Positions 51,751 to 60,196 of a DNA stretch of 64,000 nucleotides are shown here, piece after piece. Position 1 is the first letter of the stretch, and each line of letters starts with the position of its first letter. The stretch spans positions 815,690 to 879,689 of the forward strand of contig NZ_KQ948149.1 in the NCBI RefSeq assembly GCF_001513955.1. The letters run 5' to 3'. Origin of the DNA: Streptomyces pseudovenezuelae. GTDB taxonomy: Bacteria > Actinomycetota > Actinomycetes > Streptomycetales > Streptomycetaceae. The notes beneath the pieces are model-generated. The model did no database searches. It saw nothing but the letters and a program-made list of their open reading frames with translations, and had not been told where the DNA came from. A program made the position numbers and the translations under genes.

Positions 51751-52754
51751 CCGACCCCCTCTCCCCACACCGGCCCGTCCCGGACCCGGACAGCGCCCCG
51801 ACCGACCCGACCGGCACACCTCGGCCCCTTCGCGATCCCGGCGACACGGCAGCCCCCCGCGCACGCCCCAGGTCCGCTCCGGAACCCGGCGCCACCCCGC
51901 TCCGCTTCGGCTACGGCACAAACGGCCTCGCGGACCTCCGCCTGGACGACGCCCTGACCCTGCTCGCCGACCTCGGGTACGACGGTGTCGGTCTGACCCT
52001 CGACCACATGCACCTGGACCCCCTCGCCCCCGACCTGGCCGCCCGCACCCGCCGCCTCGCCCGCCGACTGGACGCGCTCGGACTGACGGTGACCGTGGAG
52101 ACGGGCGCCCGCTATGTGCTCGACGCGCGCCGCAAGCACGGCCCCTCGCTGCTCGACCCCGACCCGGACGACCGCGCCCGCCGGGCCGGCCTGCTGCTCC
52201 GGGCCGTCCAGGTCGCCGCCGACCTCGGCGCGCACGCCGTGCACTGCTTCAGTGGCATCACCCCGACGGGCACCGACCCGGACACCGCGTGGAAACGTCT
52301 GGCCGAGACCCTCACCCCCGTCCTGGACACCGCCACCGCCGCAGGCGTCCCCCTCGCCGTCGAGCCCGAACCGGGCCACCTCCTCGCCACCCTCGCCGAC
52401 TTCCACCACCTCCGCACCACCCTCGGCGACCCGCCGGCCCTCGGCCTGACCCTCGACATCGGCCACTGCCAGTGCCTCGAACCCCTGCCGCCCGCCGACT
52501 GCGTACGCGCCGCCGGCCCCTGGCTGCGGCACGTCCAGATCGAGGACATGCGTCGAGGCGTCCACGAACACCTCCCCTTCGGCGACGGCGACATCGACTT
52601 CCCGCCGGTCCTCGCCGCGCTGGCCGACACCGGCTACCGGGGCCTGACGGTCGTCGAACTGCCCCGCCACTCCCACGCGGGCCCCCACTTCGCCGAGCAC
52701 TCCCTCCCGTTCCTCCGTCAGGCAGTGGCGCTCTCACAAGGAAGCACTCCATGA
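51747..52754 (+). CDS. TIM-barrel sugar phosphate isomerase/epimerase of the ebo operon
   Basis: 335 residues. A Pro/Arg-rich 50-residue N-terminal extension precedes the barrel: FGYGTNGLADLRLDDALTLLA, then VTVETGARYVLD, PLAVEPEPGHLLATL, LTLDIGHCQCLEP, LRHVQIEDMRRGVHEHLPFG and VVELPRHSH, which supply Glu, Asp, His and Glu metal ligands. The GDGDIDFP segment is typical of the AP-endonuclease-2 family. It is coupled by ATGA overlaps on both sides to the eboC remnant and EboA. Confidence 0.88.
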   Translation: MTDPLSPHRPVPDPDSAPTDPTGTPRPLRDPGDTAAPRARPRSAPEPGATPLRFGYGTNGLADLRLDDALTLLADLGYDGVGLTLDHMHLDPLAPDLAARTRRLARRLDALGLTVTVETGARYVLDARRKHGPSLLDPDPDDRARRAGLLLRAVQVAADLGAHAVHCFSGITPTGTDPDTAWKRLAETLTPVLDTATAAGVPLAVEPEPGHLLATLADFHHLRTTLGDPPALGLTLDIGHCQCLEPLPPADCVRAAGPWLRHVQIEDMRRGVHEHLPFGDGDIDFPPVLAALADTGYRGLTVVELPRHSHAGPHFAEHSLPFLRQAVALSQGSTP

Positions 52755-53485
52755 CCCACCTTCCTGCCCACCAGGCAACCCCCGCGGCGGACACCCAGGG
52801 CACCACCCTCGCCCGAACCCCGCCGCACGACCTGCACGCCCACCTCGCCGACCGCCTCGGCGAAGCCGCCCGCGGCTGGCTCGACCAGGCACTCGACGAG
52901 GCCGCCGCCCACCCCGGCGCCCACGGCCCCATCTCCGTGTGGGAGCTGCGCCTCGCCGAGGCCGGACGGCGCTGCGGCCCCGAACACGCCGACGCCGCCC
53001 GCATCCTGATCCTGCACGCGGCCCGCGCCGACACCGACGCCCTGACCCGGGTCTACGCCCAGGGCACCGCCGCCGAACGCCGCGCCGTCCTGCACGCCCT
53101 GCCCCACCTCGTGCCCGGACCGCAGGCCCTCCCGCTCGTCGAGGACGCCCTGCGCACCAACGACACCCGCCTCCTGGCCGCCGCCGTCGGCCCCTACGCC
53201 GCCCGCCACCTCGACGCCCACCACTGGCGCCACGCCGTCCTGAAGTGCCTGTTCACCGGCGTGCCCGTGACCGAGGTGGCCGACCTGGAGCGGCGGGCCC
53301 ACGCGGACCGCGAACTCGCCCGGATGCTCGGCGACTACGCCGCCGAACGCACCGCCGCGGGCCGTCCGGTGCCCGAGGACCTGCACCGCGTCCTGACCCT
53401 GACCGACCCCACCGCCACCCCACCCGCGCCGGCCGCCGACCACGGCCCGAACGGCGCGGAGGGCCCCCACGGCAAGGAGTCCTGA
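52751..53485 (+). CDS. eboA: EboA-domain protein
   Basis: 244 residues, mostly alpha-helical and Ala/Leu-rich with no catalytic motif. Blocks such as HLADRLGEAARGWLDQALDE, LYLRLAEAGRR-like (here ELRLAEAGRRCG), GTAAERRAVLHALPHL and HWRHAVLKCLFTGVPV are characteristic of EboA, an uncharacterised protein that marks ebo clusters involved in metabolite handling and export across the membrane. The start ATG overlaps the previous stop and its own stop overlaps the next start (TGATG). Confidence 0.88.
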   Translation: MTHLPAHQATPAADTQGTTLARTPPHDLHAHLADRLGEAARGWLDQALDEAAAHPGAHGPISVWELRLAEAGRRCGPEHADAARILILHAARADTDALTRVYAQGTAAERRAVLHALPHLVPGPQALPLVEDALRTNDTRLLAAAVGPYAARHLDAHHWRHAVLKCLFTGVPVTEVADLERRAHADRELARMLGDYAAERTAAGRPVPEDLHRVLTLTDPTATPPAPAADHGPNGAEGPHGKES

Positions 53486-54333
53486 TGCGCATCTTCGACC
53501 CCCACATCCACATGACGTCACGGACCACCGACGACTACCAGGCCATGCACGCCGCCGGTGTGCGCGCCGTGGTCGAACCCGCCTTCTGGCTGGGCCAGCC
53601 CCGGACCTCCCCCGCCTCCTTCCTCGACTACTTCGACTCCCTGCTGGGCTGGGAGCCCTTCCGCGCCGCCCAGTACGGCATCGCCCACCACTGCACGCTC
53701 GCCCTGAACCCGAAGGAGGCCAACGACCCGCGCTGCCTCCCCGTCCTGGACGAACTGCCCCGGTATCTCGTCAAGGACCAGGTCGTCGCCGTCGGCGAGA
53801 TCGGCTACGACTCCATGACCCCCGCCGAGGACACCGCCCTCGCCGCCCAGCTCCAGCTCGCCGCCGACCACCAGCTGCCCGCGCTCGTCCACACCCCGCA
53901 CCGCGACAAGCTCGCGGGCCTGCGCCGCACCCTCGACGTGGTCCGCGAATCCGCCCTGCCCACCGACCGGGTCCTGGTCGACCACCTCAACGAGACCACC
54001 GTCAAGGAGGCCAAGGACAGCGGCTGCTGGCTCGGCTTCTCCGTCTATCCCGACACCAAGATGGACGAGGAGCGCATGGTGGCGATCCTGCGCACGTACG
54101 GCCCCGAACAGGTCCTGGTGAACTCCGCCGCCGACTGGGGCCGCAGCGACCCCCTCAAGACCCGCAAGGTCGGCGACCTGATGCTCGCCGAGGGCTTCGG
54201 CGAGGACGACGTGGACCGCGTCCTGTGGCGCAACCCCGTCGCCTTCTACGGACTCAGCGGCCGGCTCGACCTCGACATCGCGGCCACCGAAGCCACCCAC
54301 GAGGGCAACTCCATCCTCCGCGGCGGGGCGTGA
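53485..54333 (+). CDS. eboB: TatD-like metal-dependent hydrolase (EboB-type)
   Basis: 282-residue amidohydrolase-superfamily protein. Metal ligands: His-x-His in FDPHIHMTS, Glu in VVAVGEIGYDS, His in PALVHTPHRDK, His in VLVDHLNE and Asp in VNSAADWGRSDP. Phosphoester or lactone hydrolysis is typical of the superfamily; no substrate is known for the ebo members. The ATG at 53485 overlaps the EboA stop by one base. The long frame in which it is found begins far upstream and is not coding before 53485. Confidence 0.9.
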   Translation: MRIFDPHIHMTSRTTDDYQAMHAAGVRAVVEPAFWLGQPRTSPASFLDYFDSLLGWEPFRAAQYGIAHHCTLALNPKEANDPRCLPVLDELPRYLVKDQVVAVGEIGYDSMTPAEDTALAAQLQLAADHQLPALVHTPHRDKLAGLRRTLDVVRESALPTDRVLVDHLNETTVKEAKDSGCWLGFSVYPDTKMDEERMVAILRTYGPEQVLVNSAADWGRSDPLKTRKVGDLMLAEGFGEDDVDRVLWRNPVAFYGLSGRLDLDIAATEATHEGNSILRGGA

Positions 54334-54336
54334 GCC

Positions 54337-55506
54337 ATGCGCTTCCGCCACCCCGACGGCACCACCGTCCACCTCGCCTACTGCACCAACGTCCACCCCG
54401 CCGAGACCCTCGACGGCGTCCTCGCCCAGCTCCGCGACCACTGCGAACCCGTCCGCCGCCGCCTCGGCCGCGACCGCCTCGGCATCGGCCTGTGGCTCGC
54501 CCGCGACGCCGCCCACGCCCTGGTCAGCGACCCCTCCGCGCTGCGCGACCTGCGCTGCGAACTCGACCGCCGCGGCCTCGAAGTCGTCACCCTCAACGGA
54601 TTCCCCTACGAGGGCTTCGGCGCCGAGGAGGTCAAGTACCGCGTCTACAAGCCGGACTGGGCCGACCCCGAACGCCTCGACCACACCACCGCCCTGGCCC
54701 GCGTCCTCACCGGAATCCTGCCCGACGACGTCACCGAGGGCACCGTCTCCACCCTGCCGCTCGCCTGGCGCACCGCCTACGACGACGGGAGCGCCGACAA
54801 GGCCCGCACCGCCCTGCTCACCCTCGCCGAACGCCTCGACGCCCTCCAGGAGCTGACCGGCCGCTCCATCCGCGTCGGCCTCGAACCCGAACCCGGCTGC
54901 GTCGTCGAGACCACCGGTGACGCCGTCGCCCCGCTGGCCGCGATCGCCCACCACCGCATCGGCATCTGCGTCGACACCTGCCACCTCGCCACCTCCTTCG
55001 AAGACCCGCACACCGCCCTGGACGCGCTCACCGCCGCCCGCGTCCCCGTCGTCAAGTCCCAGCTGTCCGCCGCCCTGCACGCCGAGCACCCCCACCTGCC
55101 CGAAGTGCGCGAGGCACTCGCCGCCTTCGACGAACCCCGCTTCCTGCACCAGACCCGCACGTCCACCGCAGCGGGCCTGCGCGGCACCGACGACCTCGGC
55201 GCGGCCCTCGCCGGCGACGCCCTGCCCGACGGGGCACCCTGGCGCGCCCACTTCCACGTCCCGCTGCACGCGGCCCCCGCCGCACCCCTCACCTCCACGC
55301 TCCCCGTACTCAAGTCCGCCCTCACCCGGCTCGTCGGCGGCCCGCACCCGCTCACCCGCCACCTGGAGGTCGAGACCTACACCTGGCAGGCCCTCCCACC
55401 CGAACTGCGCCCCCGCGGCCGCACCCAGCTCGCCGACGGCATCGCCGCCGAACTCACCCTCGCGCGCGACCTGCTGACGGACCTCGGCCTGAAGGAGCTG
55501 CCATGA
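54337..55506 (+). CDS. eboE: EboE-type metabolite traffic protein (TIM barrel)
   Basis: 389 residues. The opening HLAYCTNVHPAETLDGVLAQ (from about residue 10) and GLEVVTLNGFPYEGFG, VKYRVYKPDW, TLPLAWRTAYDDG, VGLEPEPGCVVET, GICVDTCHLATSFED and FHVPLHAAP blocks are hallmarks of EboE, a xylose-isomerase-like protein of ebo clusters. Acidic and His residues for a metal site are kept. It starts 3 bp after the TatD-like gene and its stop overlaps the EboF start. It is predicted cytosolic, acting on the precursor of the exported metabolite. Confidence 0.92.
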   Translation: MRFRHPDGTTVHLAYCTNVHPAETLDGVLAQLRDHCEPVRRRLGRDRLGIGLWLARDAAHALVSDPSALRDLRCELDRRGLEVVTLNGFPYEGFGAEEVKYRVYKPDWADPERLDHTTALARVLTGILPDDVTEGTVSTLPLAWRTAYDDGSADKARTALLTLAERLDALQELTGRSIRVGLEPEPGCVVETTGDAVAPLAAIAHHRIGICVDTCHLATSFEDPHTALDALTAARVPVVKSQLSAALHAEHPHLPEVREALAAFDEPRFLHQTRTSTAAGLRGTDDLGAALAGDALPDGAPWRAHFHVPLHAAPAAPLTSTLPVLKSALTRLVGGPHPLTRHLEVETYTWQALPPELRPRGRTQLADGIAAELTLARDLLTDLGLKELP

Positions 55507-56900
55507 GCCACCAGCCCCCGGAGGCGGGACCGACCCCTCTCCTCGTCCTCGACGTGGTCGGCCTCACCCCCCGTCTCCTCGACCACATGCCCCACCTCAA
55601 GTCCCTCGCCCAGTCCGGGTCCCACGCCCCGCTCGGCACCGTCCTGCCCGCCGTCACCTGCGCCGCCCAGTCCACCTTCCTCACCGGCACCCACCCGTCG
55701 GAGCACGGCATCGTCGGCAACGGCTGGTACTTCCGCGAGCTCGGCGACGTACTCCTGTGGCGCCAGCACAACGGTCTGGTCGCCGGCGACAAGCTGTGGG
55801 ACGCCGCCCGCCGCGCCCACCCCGGCTACACGGTCGCCAACATCTGCTGGTGGTACGCCATGGGCGCCGACACCGACTTCACCGTCACCCCCCGTCCCGT
55901 CTACTACGCCGACGGCCGCAAGGAACCCGACTGCTACACCCGCCCTCCGGCCCTGCACGACGAACTCACCGACAAGCTCGGCACCTTCCCCCTCTTCCAC
56001 TTCTGGGGCCCCGGCGCGGACCTCGTCTCCAGCCGGTGGATCATCGACGCGACCCGCCACATCATGGGCACCCGCCACCCCGACCTGACCCTCTGCTACC
56101 TCCCTCACCTCGACTACGACCTGCAACGCTTCGGCCCCGACGACCCACGCTCCCTGAAAGCCGCCGCCGACCTGGACAGGGCGCTGGTCCCGCTCCTGGA
56201 CGACGCCCGCGCGGAAGGCCGTACCGTCGTCGCGCTCTCCGAGTACGGGATCACCCGCGCCGACCGGCCGGTCGACATCAACCGCGCCCTGCGCCGCGCC
56301 GGACTCCTCGAAGTGCACACACAGGACGGCATGGAGTACCTGGACCCGATGGCCTCCCGTGCCTTCGCGGTCGCCGACCACCAGATCGCCCACGTCTACG
56401 TGCGCCGCCCCGAGGACCTCGACGCCACCCGCGCCGCACTCGACGGTCTGCCCGGCATCGGCCAACTCCTCGACGACGAGGGCAAGAAGGCCCACCACCT
56501 CGACCATCCGCGCTCCGGCGAACTCGTCGCCGTGGCGGAGCCGGACGCCTGGTTCACGTACTACTACTGGCTCGACGACGACCGCGCGCCCGATTTCGCG
56601 CAGCTGGTCGAGATCCACCGCAAACCCGGCTACGACCCGGTCGAACTCTTCACGGACCCGCTCGACCCCTACGTCAAGGTCAAGGCGGCCACCGCACTGG
56701 CCCGCAAGAAACTCGGCCTGCGCTACCGCATGGCGGTCGTGCCCCTCGACCCGTCACCTGTTCGCGGCAGCCACGGCCGCCTCCCCGAGAGCGACGACGA
56801 CGGTCCGCTCCTCATCTGCTCCACCCCCCGCGCCGTCGGCGACCGCGTCGCGGCCACCGACGTGAAGTCACTCCTGCTCCGACTGGCCGGTCTTTCCTGA
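55503..56900 (+). CDS. eboF: Alkaline-phosphatase-superfamily protein (EboF-type phosphodiesterase)
   Basis: 465 residues of the nucleotide pyrophosphatase/phosphodiesterase type. N-terminal LLVLDVVGLTPRLLDHMP supplies the first metal Asp; nucleophile Thr lies in VTCAAQSTFLTGTHPSEHG; later PHLDYDLQRFGPDDP, VALSEYGI and HHLDHPRSGELVA carry further metal ligands. It starts inside the EboE stop (ATGA). In ebo clusters this enzyme probably releases a phosphate or nucleotide group from the metabolite. No signal peptide is visible. Confidence 0.9.
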   Translation: MSHQPPEAGPTPLLVLDVVGLTPRLLDHMPHLKSLAQSGSHAPLGTVLPAVTCAAQSTFLTGTHPSEHGIVGNGWYFRELGDVLLWRQHNGLVAGDKLWDAARRAHPGYTVANICWWYAMGADTDFTVTPRPVYYADGRKEPDCYTRPPALHDELTDKLGTFPLFHFWGPGADLVSSRWIIDATRHIMGTRHPDLTLCYLPHLDYDLQRFGPDDPRSLKAAADLDRALVPLLDDARAEGRTVVALSEYGITRADRPVDINRALRRAGLLEVHTQDGMEYLDPMASRAFAVADHQIAHVYVRRPEDLDATRAALDGLPGIGQLLDDEGKKAHHLDHPRSGELVAVAEPDAWFTYYYWLDDDRAPDFAQLVEIHRKPGYDPVELFTDPLDPYVKVKAATALARKKLGLRYRMAVVPLDPSPVRGSHGRLPESDDDGPLLICSTPRAVGDRVAATDVKSLLLRLAGLS

Positions 56901-56960
56901 CTGGTCCCCAGTGAAGCACCCACCACTGACAACGCCCTCCGACACCGAGGAGTCCCAGGC

Positions 56961-58007
56961 ATGAGCCGCATCTCCCAGCCCGACCCCGAACTCACCCACC
57001 GCCTCACCAGACGAGGCATGCTCGGCGTGGCCGCGGGCGCCACCGCCGCCGCAGTGCTGGGCGCCGCGGCCTCCCCGGCCGGCGCCGCCCCCGAGGCCGC
57101 GACCGGCACCACCGGGCACGGCCGCGGCCGCCCCGTCCTGCCCCCCGGCCGCCTCGGCATCCAGCTCTACAGCCTCCGCGACAAGGTCTCCACACTCGGC
57201 TTCGCCCCCGTCTTCGCCGAACTGGAGAAGTACGGCTACGACGAGGTCGAGTTCGCCGGCTACACCCAGGGCTCGGCCGGACCGATCACCCTCGCCCAGC
57301 TCAAGCGCCTGGCCCGCGACCACGGTCTGAACCCGATCGGCAGCCACGTCGGCTACTACGCGGACGACCCGAACGCCTACACCTTCGCCCAGAACCTCAC
57401 CAAGGTCCTCGACGACGCCCAGGCCCTCGGCCTCAAGCACATCGGCACCGCCTCGGGACCGTTCCGCTACGGCTCGACCGTCGACGCGTGGAAGCGCGCC
57501 GCCGAGGAGTTCAACACCTACGGAGCCGCGGCGAAGGCACGCGGCATGAAGTTCTACCAGCACAACCACTCGGAGGAGTTCTCCTTCGCCACCGACAACC
57601 CCAAGGTCCGTCTCTACGACGTGCTGCTCAGGGAGACCGACCCCGACCTGGTGTTCCTGGAGATGGACATCTTCTGGGCCTACTCGGGGCAGTTCCGTTT
57701 CTCCAAGCGGCCCGACGGCACCCCCGCCCCGTTCGAACCCCTGAACTACGTCCTCAGGCAGCCCCACCGCTACCCGCTCTTCCATGTGAAGGACGGTGTG
57801 AGCGACCCCGCCAACACCTACGGCTACCGCATGACCGACGTCGGCGACGGCGACATCGACTACCAGAAGTTCATCTCCGCCGTGACCCGGCTGCGGGGCG
57901 AGCGTCTGGCCCACCACTGGCAGGCCGAGCACGACCAGCCCGCCGAGTCGTTCACCTTCGCCCGCCGCTCCAGCGCCTACCTGCACTCGCTGCGGGAGAA
58001 GTGCTGA
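56961..58007 (+). CDS. Tat-exported TIM-barrel sugar isomerase/epimerase
   Basis: 348 residues with a Tat signal (LTRRGMLGVAAGATAAAV, cleavage near AGA at about 40). The barrel contains LGIQLYSLRDKV, YDEVEFAGYTQG, NPIGSHVGYYAD, KFYQHNHSEEFSF, VFLEMDIFWAYSG and LFHVKDGVSDP, with the Glu/His/Asp metal ligands of the AP-endonuclease-2 family; GDGDIDYQKF is typical. Export places an isomerase outside the membrane, where the PQQ dehydrogenase and ThuA/DUF1080 proteins also act. It follows EboF by 60 bp and closes the operon. Confidence 0.9.
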   Translation: MSRISQPDPELTHRLTRRGMLGVAAGATAAAVLGAAASPAGAAPEAATGTTGHGRGRPVLPPGRLGIQLYSLRDKVSTLGFAPVFAELEKYGYDEVEFAGYTQGSAGPITLAQLKRLARDHGLNPIGSHVGYYADDPNAYTFAQNLTKVLDDAQALGLKHIGTASGPFRYGSTVDAWKRAAEEFNTYGAAAKARGMKFYQHNHSEEFSFATDNPKVRLYDVLLRETDPDLVFLEMDIFWAYSGQFRFSKRPDGTPAPFEPLNYVLRQPHRYPLFHVKDGVSDPANTYGYRMTDVGDGDIDYQKFISAVTRLRGERLAHHWQAEHDQPAESFTFARRSSAYLHSLREKC

Positions 58008-58021
58008 CCGCACACGACTGA

Positions 58022-58072
58022 GGCGGGACCCCGAGGGCGCAGGGGGCGCTCCCCGCCCTTCGGGGTCCCGCC
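58022..58072. terminator. Terminator between the ebo operon and the convergent fdh relic
   Basis: GGCGGGACCCCGAGGGC pairs with GCCCTTCGGGGTCCCGCC (one bulge) around a 16-base loop. It lies 15 bp after the last ebo-operon stop and 22 bp before the end of the opposing pseudogene, so it probably serves both. Confidence 0.85.
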
Positions 58073-58093
58073 GTCGTGCAGCGGGGAGGACCG

Positions 58094-58195
58094 TCAGCCC
58101 CGGGCGACCGCGAGGGCCGCCGGGGTGATGCGGTCCTCGCCCGCGTACACGTTCATGGAGAGGCCGCCGAGGCAGCCGACAGGGGTGAGGCCGGT
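58094..58195 (-). pseudogene. fdhD: C-terminal remnant of fdhD
   Basis: A 33-codon stretch ending at TGA 58094 reads TGLTPVGCLGGLSMNVYAGE then DRITPAAL. It aligns with the tail of the intact FdhD at 33.3 kb (TGLTLIGFLRGRSMNVYAGEHRLT, compared in parts). Only this tail is left. It lies in a different frame from the adjoining fdhF relic, so the two are joined by a deletion out of frame. This is a second, decayed fdhD copy. Confidence 0.82.
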
Positions 58196-58980
58196 TCCGG
58201 TGTCCGCGTCTTCTCGACGGGCACCTTCTCGATCCGGATCGCGGCAGCCTGGAACTCCACGGTCCCCGCGATCGGACAACCGGACCCCTGCGTACGCCGG
58301 TCGACGTCCGTTCCGTCCGGCGGACGGCCGGTCATGAACGCCAGACCGGGCCGCAGCGCCGGATCCACCCACACCGGAGCCGTCGTCGAGCCCCGCCGGG
58401 TGATGACCCGGACCTCTTCGCCCACCACCACGCCGTAGCGCTCGGCGTCCTCCGGACTCAGCTCGACACACTCGGTCCGTCGCACCGAAGACGCCGAACC
58501 GCCCGTCCGGAGACGGGTGTTGTGCGAGTCCGGGCGGCGTCCCTTGGTCAGCCGGACCGGGTACTCCTCGTCCGTCAGGTCGACGGGAGGGGAGTGCCGG
58601 ACCAGATGGAAAGGCGTCCGCCCGGCTCGGTCGTCGGGGCCGCGGCCGGTGAGCAGCGACAGGTCGGTCAGCGCGCGGGCCTCCTCGTGCCCGGTGCCGA
58701 CGGCGGCTCGCAACGGCTCGCCGCGCGCGTAGGTGTGCGCCAACTCCCGTACGACAGCGGCCGGTACGCCCGTCACCTTCACCGCGAGCGACACGGTCCA
58801 CGGCTCGACGAGCTGCCGGTACTCCTCGAACCCGGAGGTCGAGCGCTCGATGGACGCCCGGTCGGCCAGCCCCGCCCGGATGATCTCCCGGCCGATCGCA
58901 TGGACCAGCGCGACCCCGGTGCCGGCGTTCGGCCGGATCCGAGGTGACGGCCCGACGGCGCGGATGCCCGGTTCCGTCAT
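58153..58980 (-). pseudogene. Internally deleted formate dehydrogenase alpha subunit, 275 codons
   Basis: An open frame from ATG 58980, overlapping the stop of the ketopantoate-reductase-like gene (ATGA). The first part (TGVALVHAIGREIIRAGLAD, ERSTSGFEEYRQLVEPWTVS, LTDLSLLTGR) matches the middle of a bis-MGD formate dehydrogenase. It then jumps to the C-terminal MGD-binding domain (DEEYPVRLTKGRRPDSHNT, ELSPEDAERYGVVVGEEVRV, LRPGLAFMTGRPPDG, CPIAGTVEFQAAAIRIEKV). The [4Fe-4S] domain and the catalytic Cys/SeCys region are missing, so it cannot act as a formate dehydrogenase. The open frame persists in spite of the deletion. Confidence 0.82.
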
Positions 58981-59948
58981 GCCGCGGACCGGAGCGCGAG
59001 GAGGTCGGAGAGGGCGTGGACGGTGCGGAGCGTGGGCACGTCCACCCCGGTGATCTCCGCCAGCTCGATGACGGCTGTGAGCAGGACGTCCAGTTCCAGT
59101 GGCTTGCCGCGCTCCAGGTCCTGGAGCGTGGAGGTGCGGTGGTCGCCGACGCGCTCGGCGCCGGCGAGACGGCGTTCGATCGAGACACCGACGGAGCAGC
59201 CGAGGGCCTCGGCCACCGCGAGAGTCTCCGCCATCATCGTCTCGATGACCTTGCGGGTGCCGCCGTGCAGGCACATCTGGCGCATGGTGGCACGGGCCAG
59301 CGCGCTGATGGGATTGAAGGAGATGTTGCCCAGCAGCTTGAGCCAGATGTCGTCCCGCAGGTTCGGCTCGACCGGGCACTTGAGCCCGCCGGCCTGCATG
59401 GCCTCGCTGAAGGCCTGACACCGGGGTGAGAGGCTGCGATCGGGCTCCCCGATCGAGAACCGGGTGCCTTCCAGGTGCCGTACGACACCTGGCCCTTCGA
59501 GCTCGGTCGCCGCGTAGACGACGCACCCGATGGCCCGGGAGGGAGCGAGCACCGCACTGACCGCGCCGCCCGGGTCCACACTCTCGATGCGGTGGCCGTC
59601 GTGCGGGCCGCCGTGCCGGTGGAAGTACCACCAGGGGATGCCGTTCTGCGCCGCGACGACCGCGGTGGTGTCGGTGAGGAGGGGCTCGATGAGCGGCCCG
59701 CACGCCGCGTACGAGTTGGCCTTCAGACCGAGGAAGACATAGTCGACCGGGCCGACCTCGGCCGGGTCGTCGGTGGCGTGGGCGCGGGCGGTGAAGTCAC
59801 CGCGCGGGCTGAGGACTCGGACACCGTGCTCCCGCATGGCCGCCAGATGCGGACCGCGGGCGATGAGATGGACGTCGGCACCGGCGCGGTGGAGTGCCGC
59901 GCCGACGTAGGCACCGATGGCTCCGGCGCCGAGGACTGCGACTTTCAT
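58977..59948 (-). CDS. 2-dehydropantoate 2-reductase family protein (PanE/ApbA-like)
   Basis: 323 residues with the full fold: VAVLGAGAIGAYVGAALHRAG, LGLKANSYAA, AAQNGIPWW and, in the C-terminal helical domain, the catalytic Lys/Asn region LRDDIWLKLLGNISFNPISAL with Glu/Ser further on. It would reduce a 2-oxo acid with NADPH; ketopantoate is only one option. Location between a GntR-type operator (60005-60020) and the formate dehydrogenase relic, with stop/start overlap to the latter, suggests a role in C1/oxalate metabolism more than in pantothenate synthesis. Confidence 0.88.
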   Translation of the reverse strand: MKVAVLGAGAIGAYVGAALHRAGADVHLIARGPHLAAMREHGVRVLSPRGDFTARAHATDDPAEVGPVDYVFLGLKANSYAACGPLIEPLLTDTTAVVAAQNGIPWWYFHRHGGPHDGHRIESVDPGGAVSAVLAPSRAIGCVVYAATELEGPGVVRHLEGTRFSIGEPDRSLSPRCQAFSEAMQAGGLKCPVEPNLRDDIWLKLLGNISFNPISALARATMRQMCLHGGTRKVIETMMAETLAVAEALGCSVGVSIERRLAGAERVGDHRTSTLQDLERGKPLELDVLLTAVIELAEITGVDVPTLRTVHALSDLLALRSAA

Positions 59949-60004
59949 GGGTGGAAGCTCCGTTCGGTGAGGGTGACCGAGGAACTGCCGACTTTGTCGA
60001 CTGG

Positions 60005-60020
60005 ATATTGTCTACAGGAT
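60005..60020. promoter_or_regulatory. GntR/FCD operator motif, copy 3
   Basis: ATATTGTCTACAGGAT matches the copy at 34303-34318 in 15 of 16 positions. It lies 57 bp upstream of the ketopantoate-reductase-like start and overlaps a possible -10 of that gene. Confidence 0.75.
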
Positions 60021-60125
60021 GGGGAGAGTGCTCAGCAAGGGTTCTGACGGGTTCCGACCTCACCAGGGCCCATGAGCTGCTGCTACGCCCCGGTAGGGTC
60101 CGCGTCGGCGGGGTTTGTGCGCCGT

Positions 60126-60141
60126 AGACTGTAGGCGAAAA
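60126..60141. promoter_or_regulatory. GntR/FCD operator motif, degenerate copy 4
   Basis: AGACTGTAGGCGAAAA corresponds to AGACTGTAGACAAAAG in front of GntR paralog 1, with the inner ACA changed to GCG. It sits 56 bp upstream of GntR paralog 2, at the same place as the functional-looking copy of paralog 1, and covers a TAGACT -10-like box. Confidence 0.55.
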
Positions 60142-60196
60142 CCAATTCATACTTGGCTCTCAGCTGCAGCGACGGCGCTGTACAGGAGGGACCGCG

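Noticed and set aside
58094..58195. Independent small gene
   Set aside because: No start codon or ribosome site of its own; it aligns with the tail of the intact FdhD and is best read as a remnant.
58153..59703. 516-codon minus frame as a single gene
   Set aside because: Its first 240 codons are out of frame with the PanE-like gene and meaningless; only the part from ATG 58980 is formate-dehydrogenase-like.
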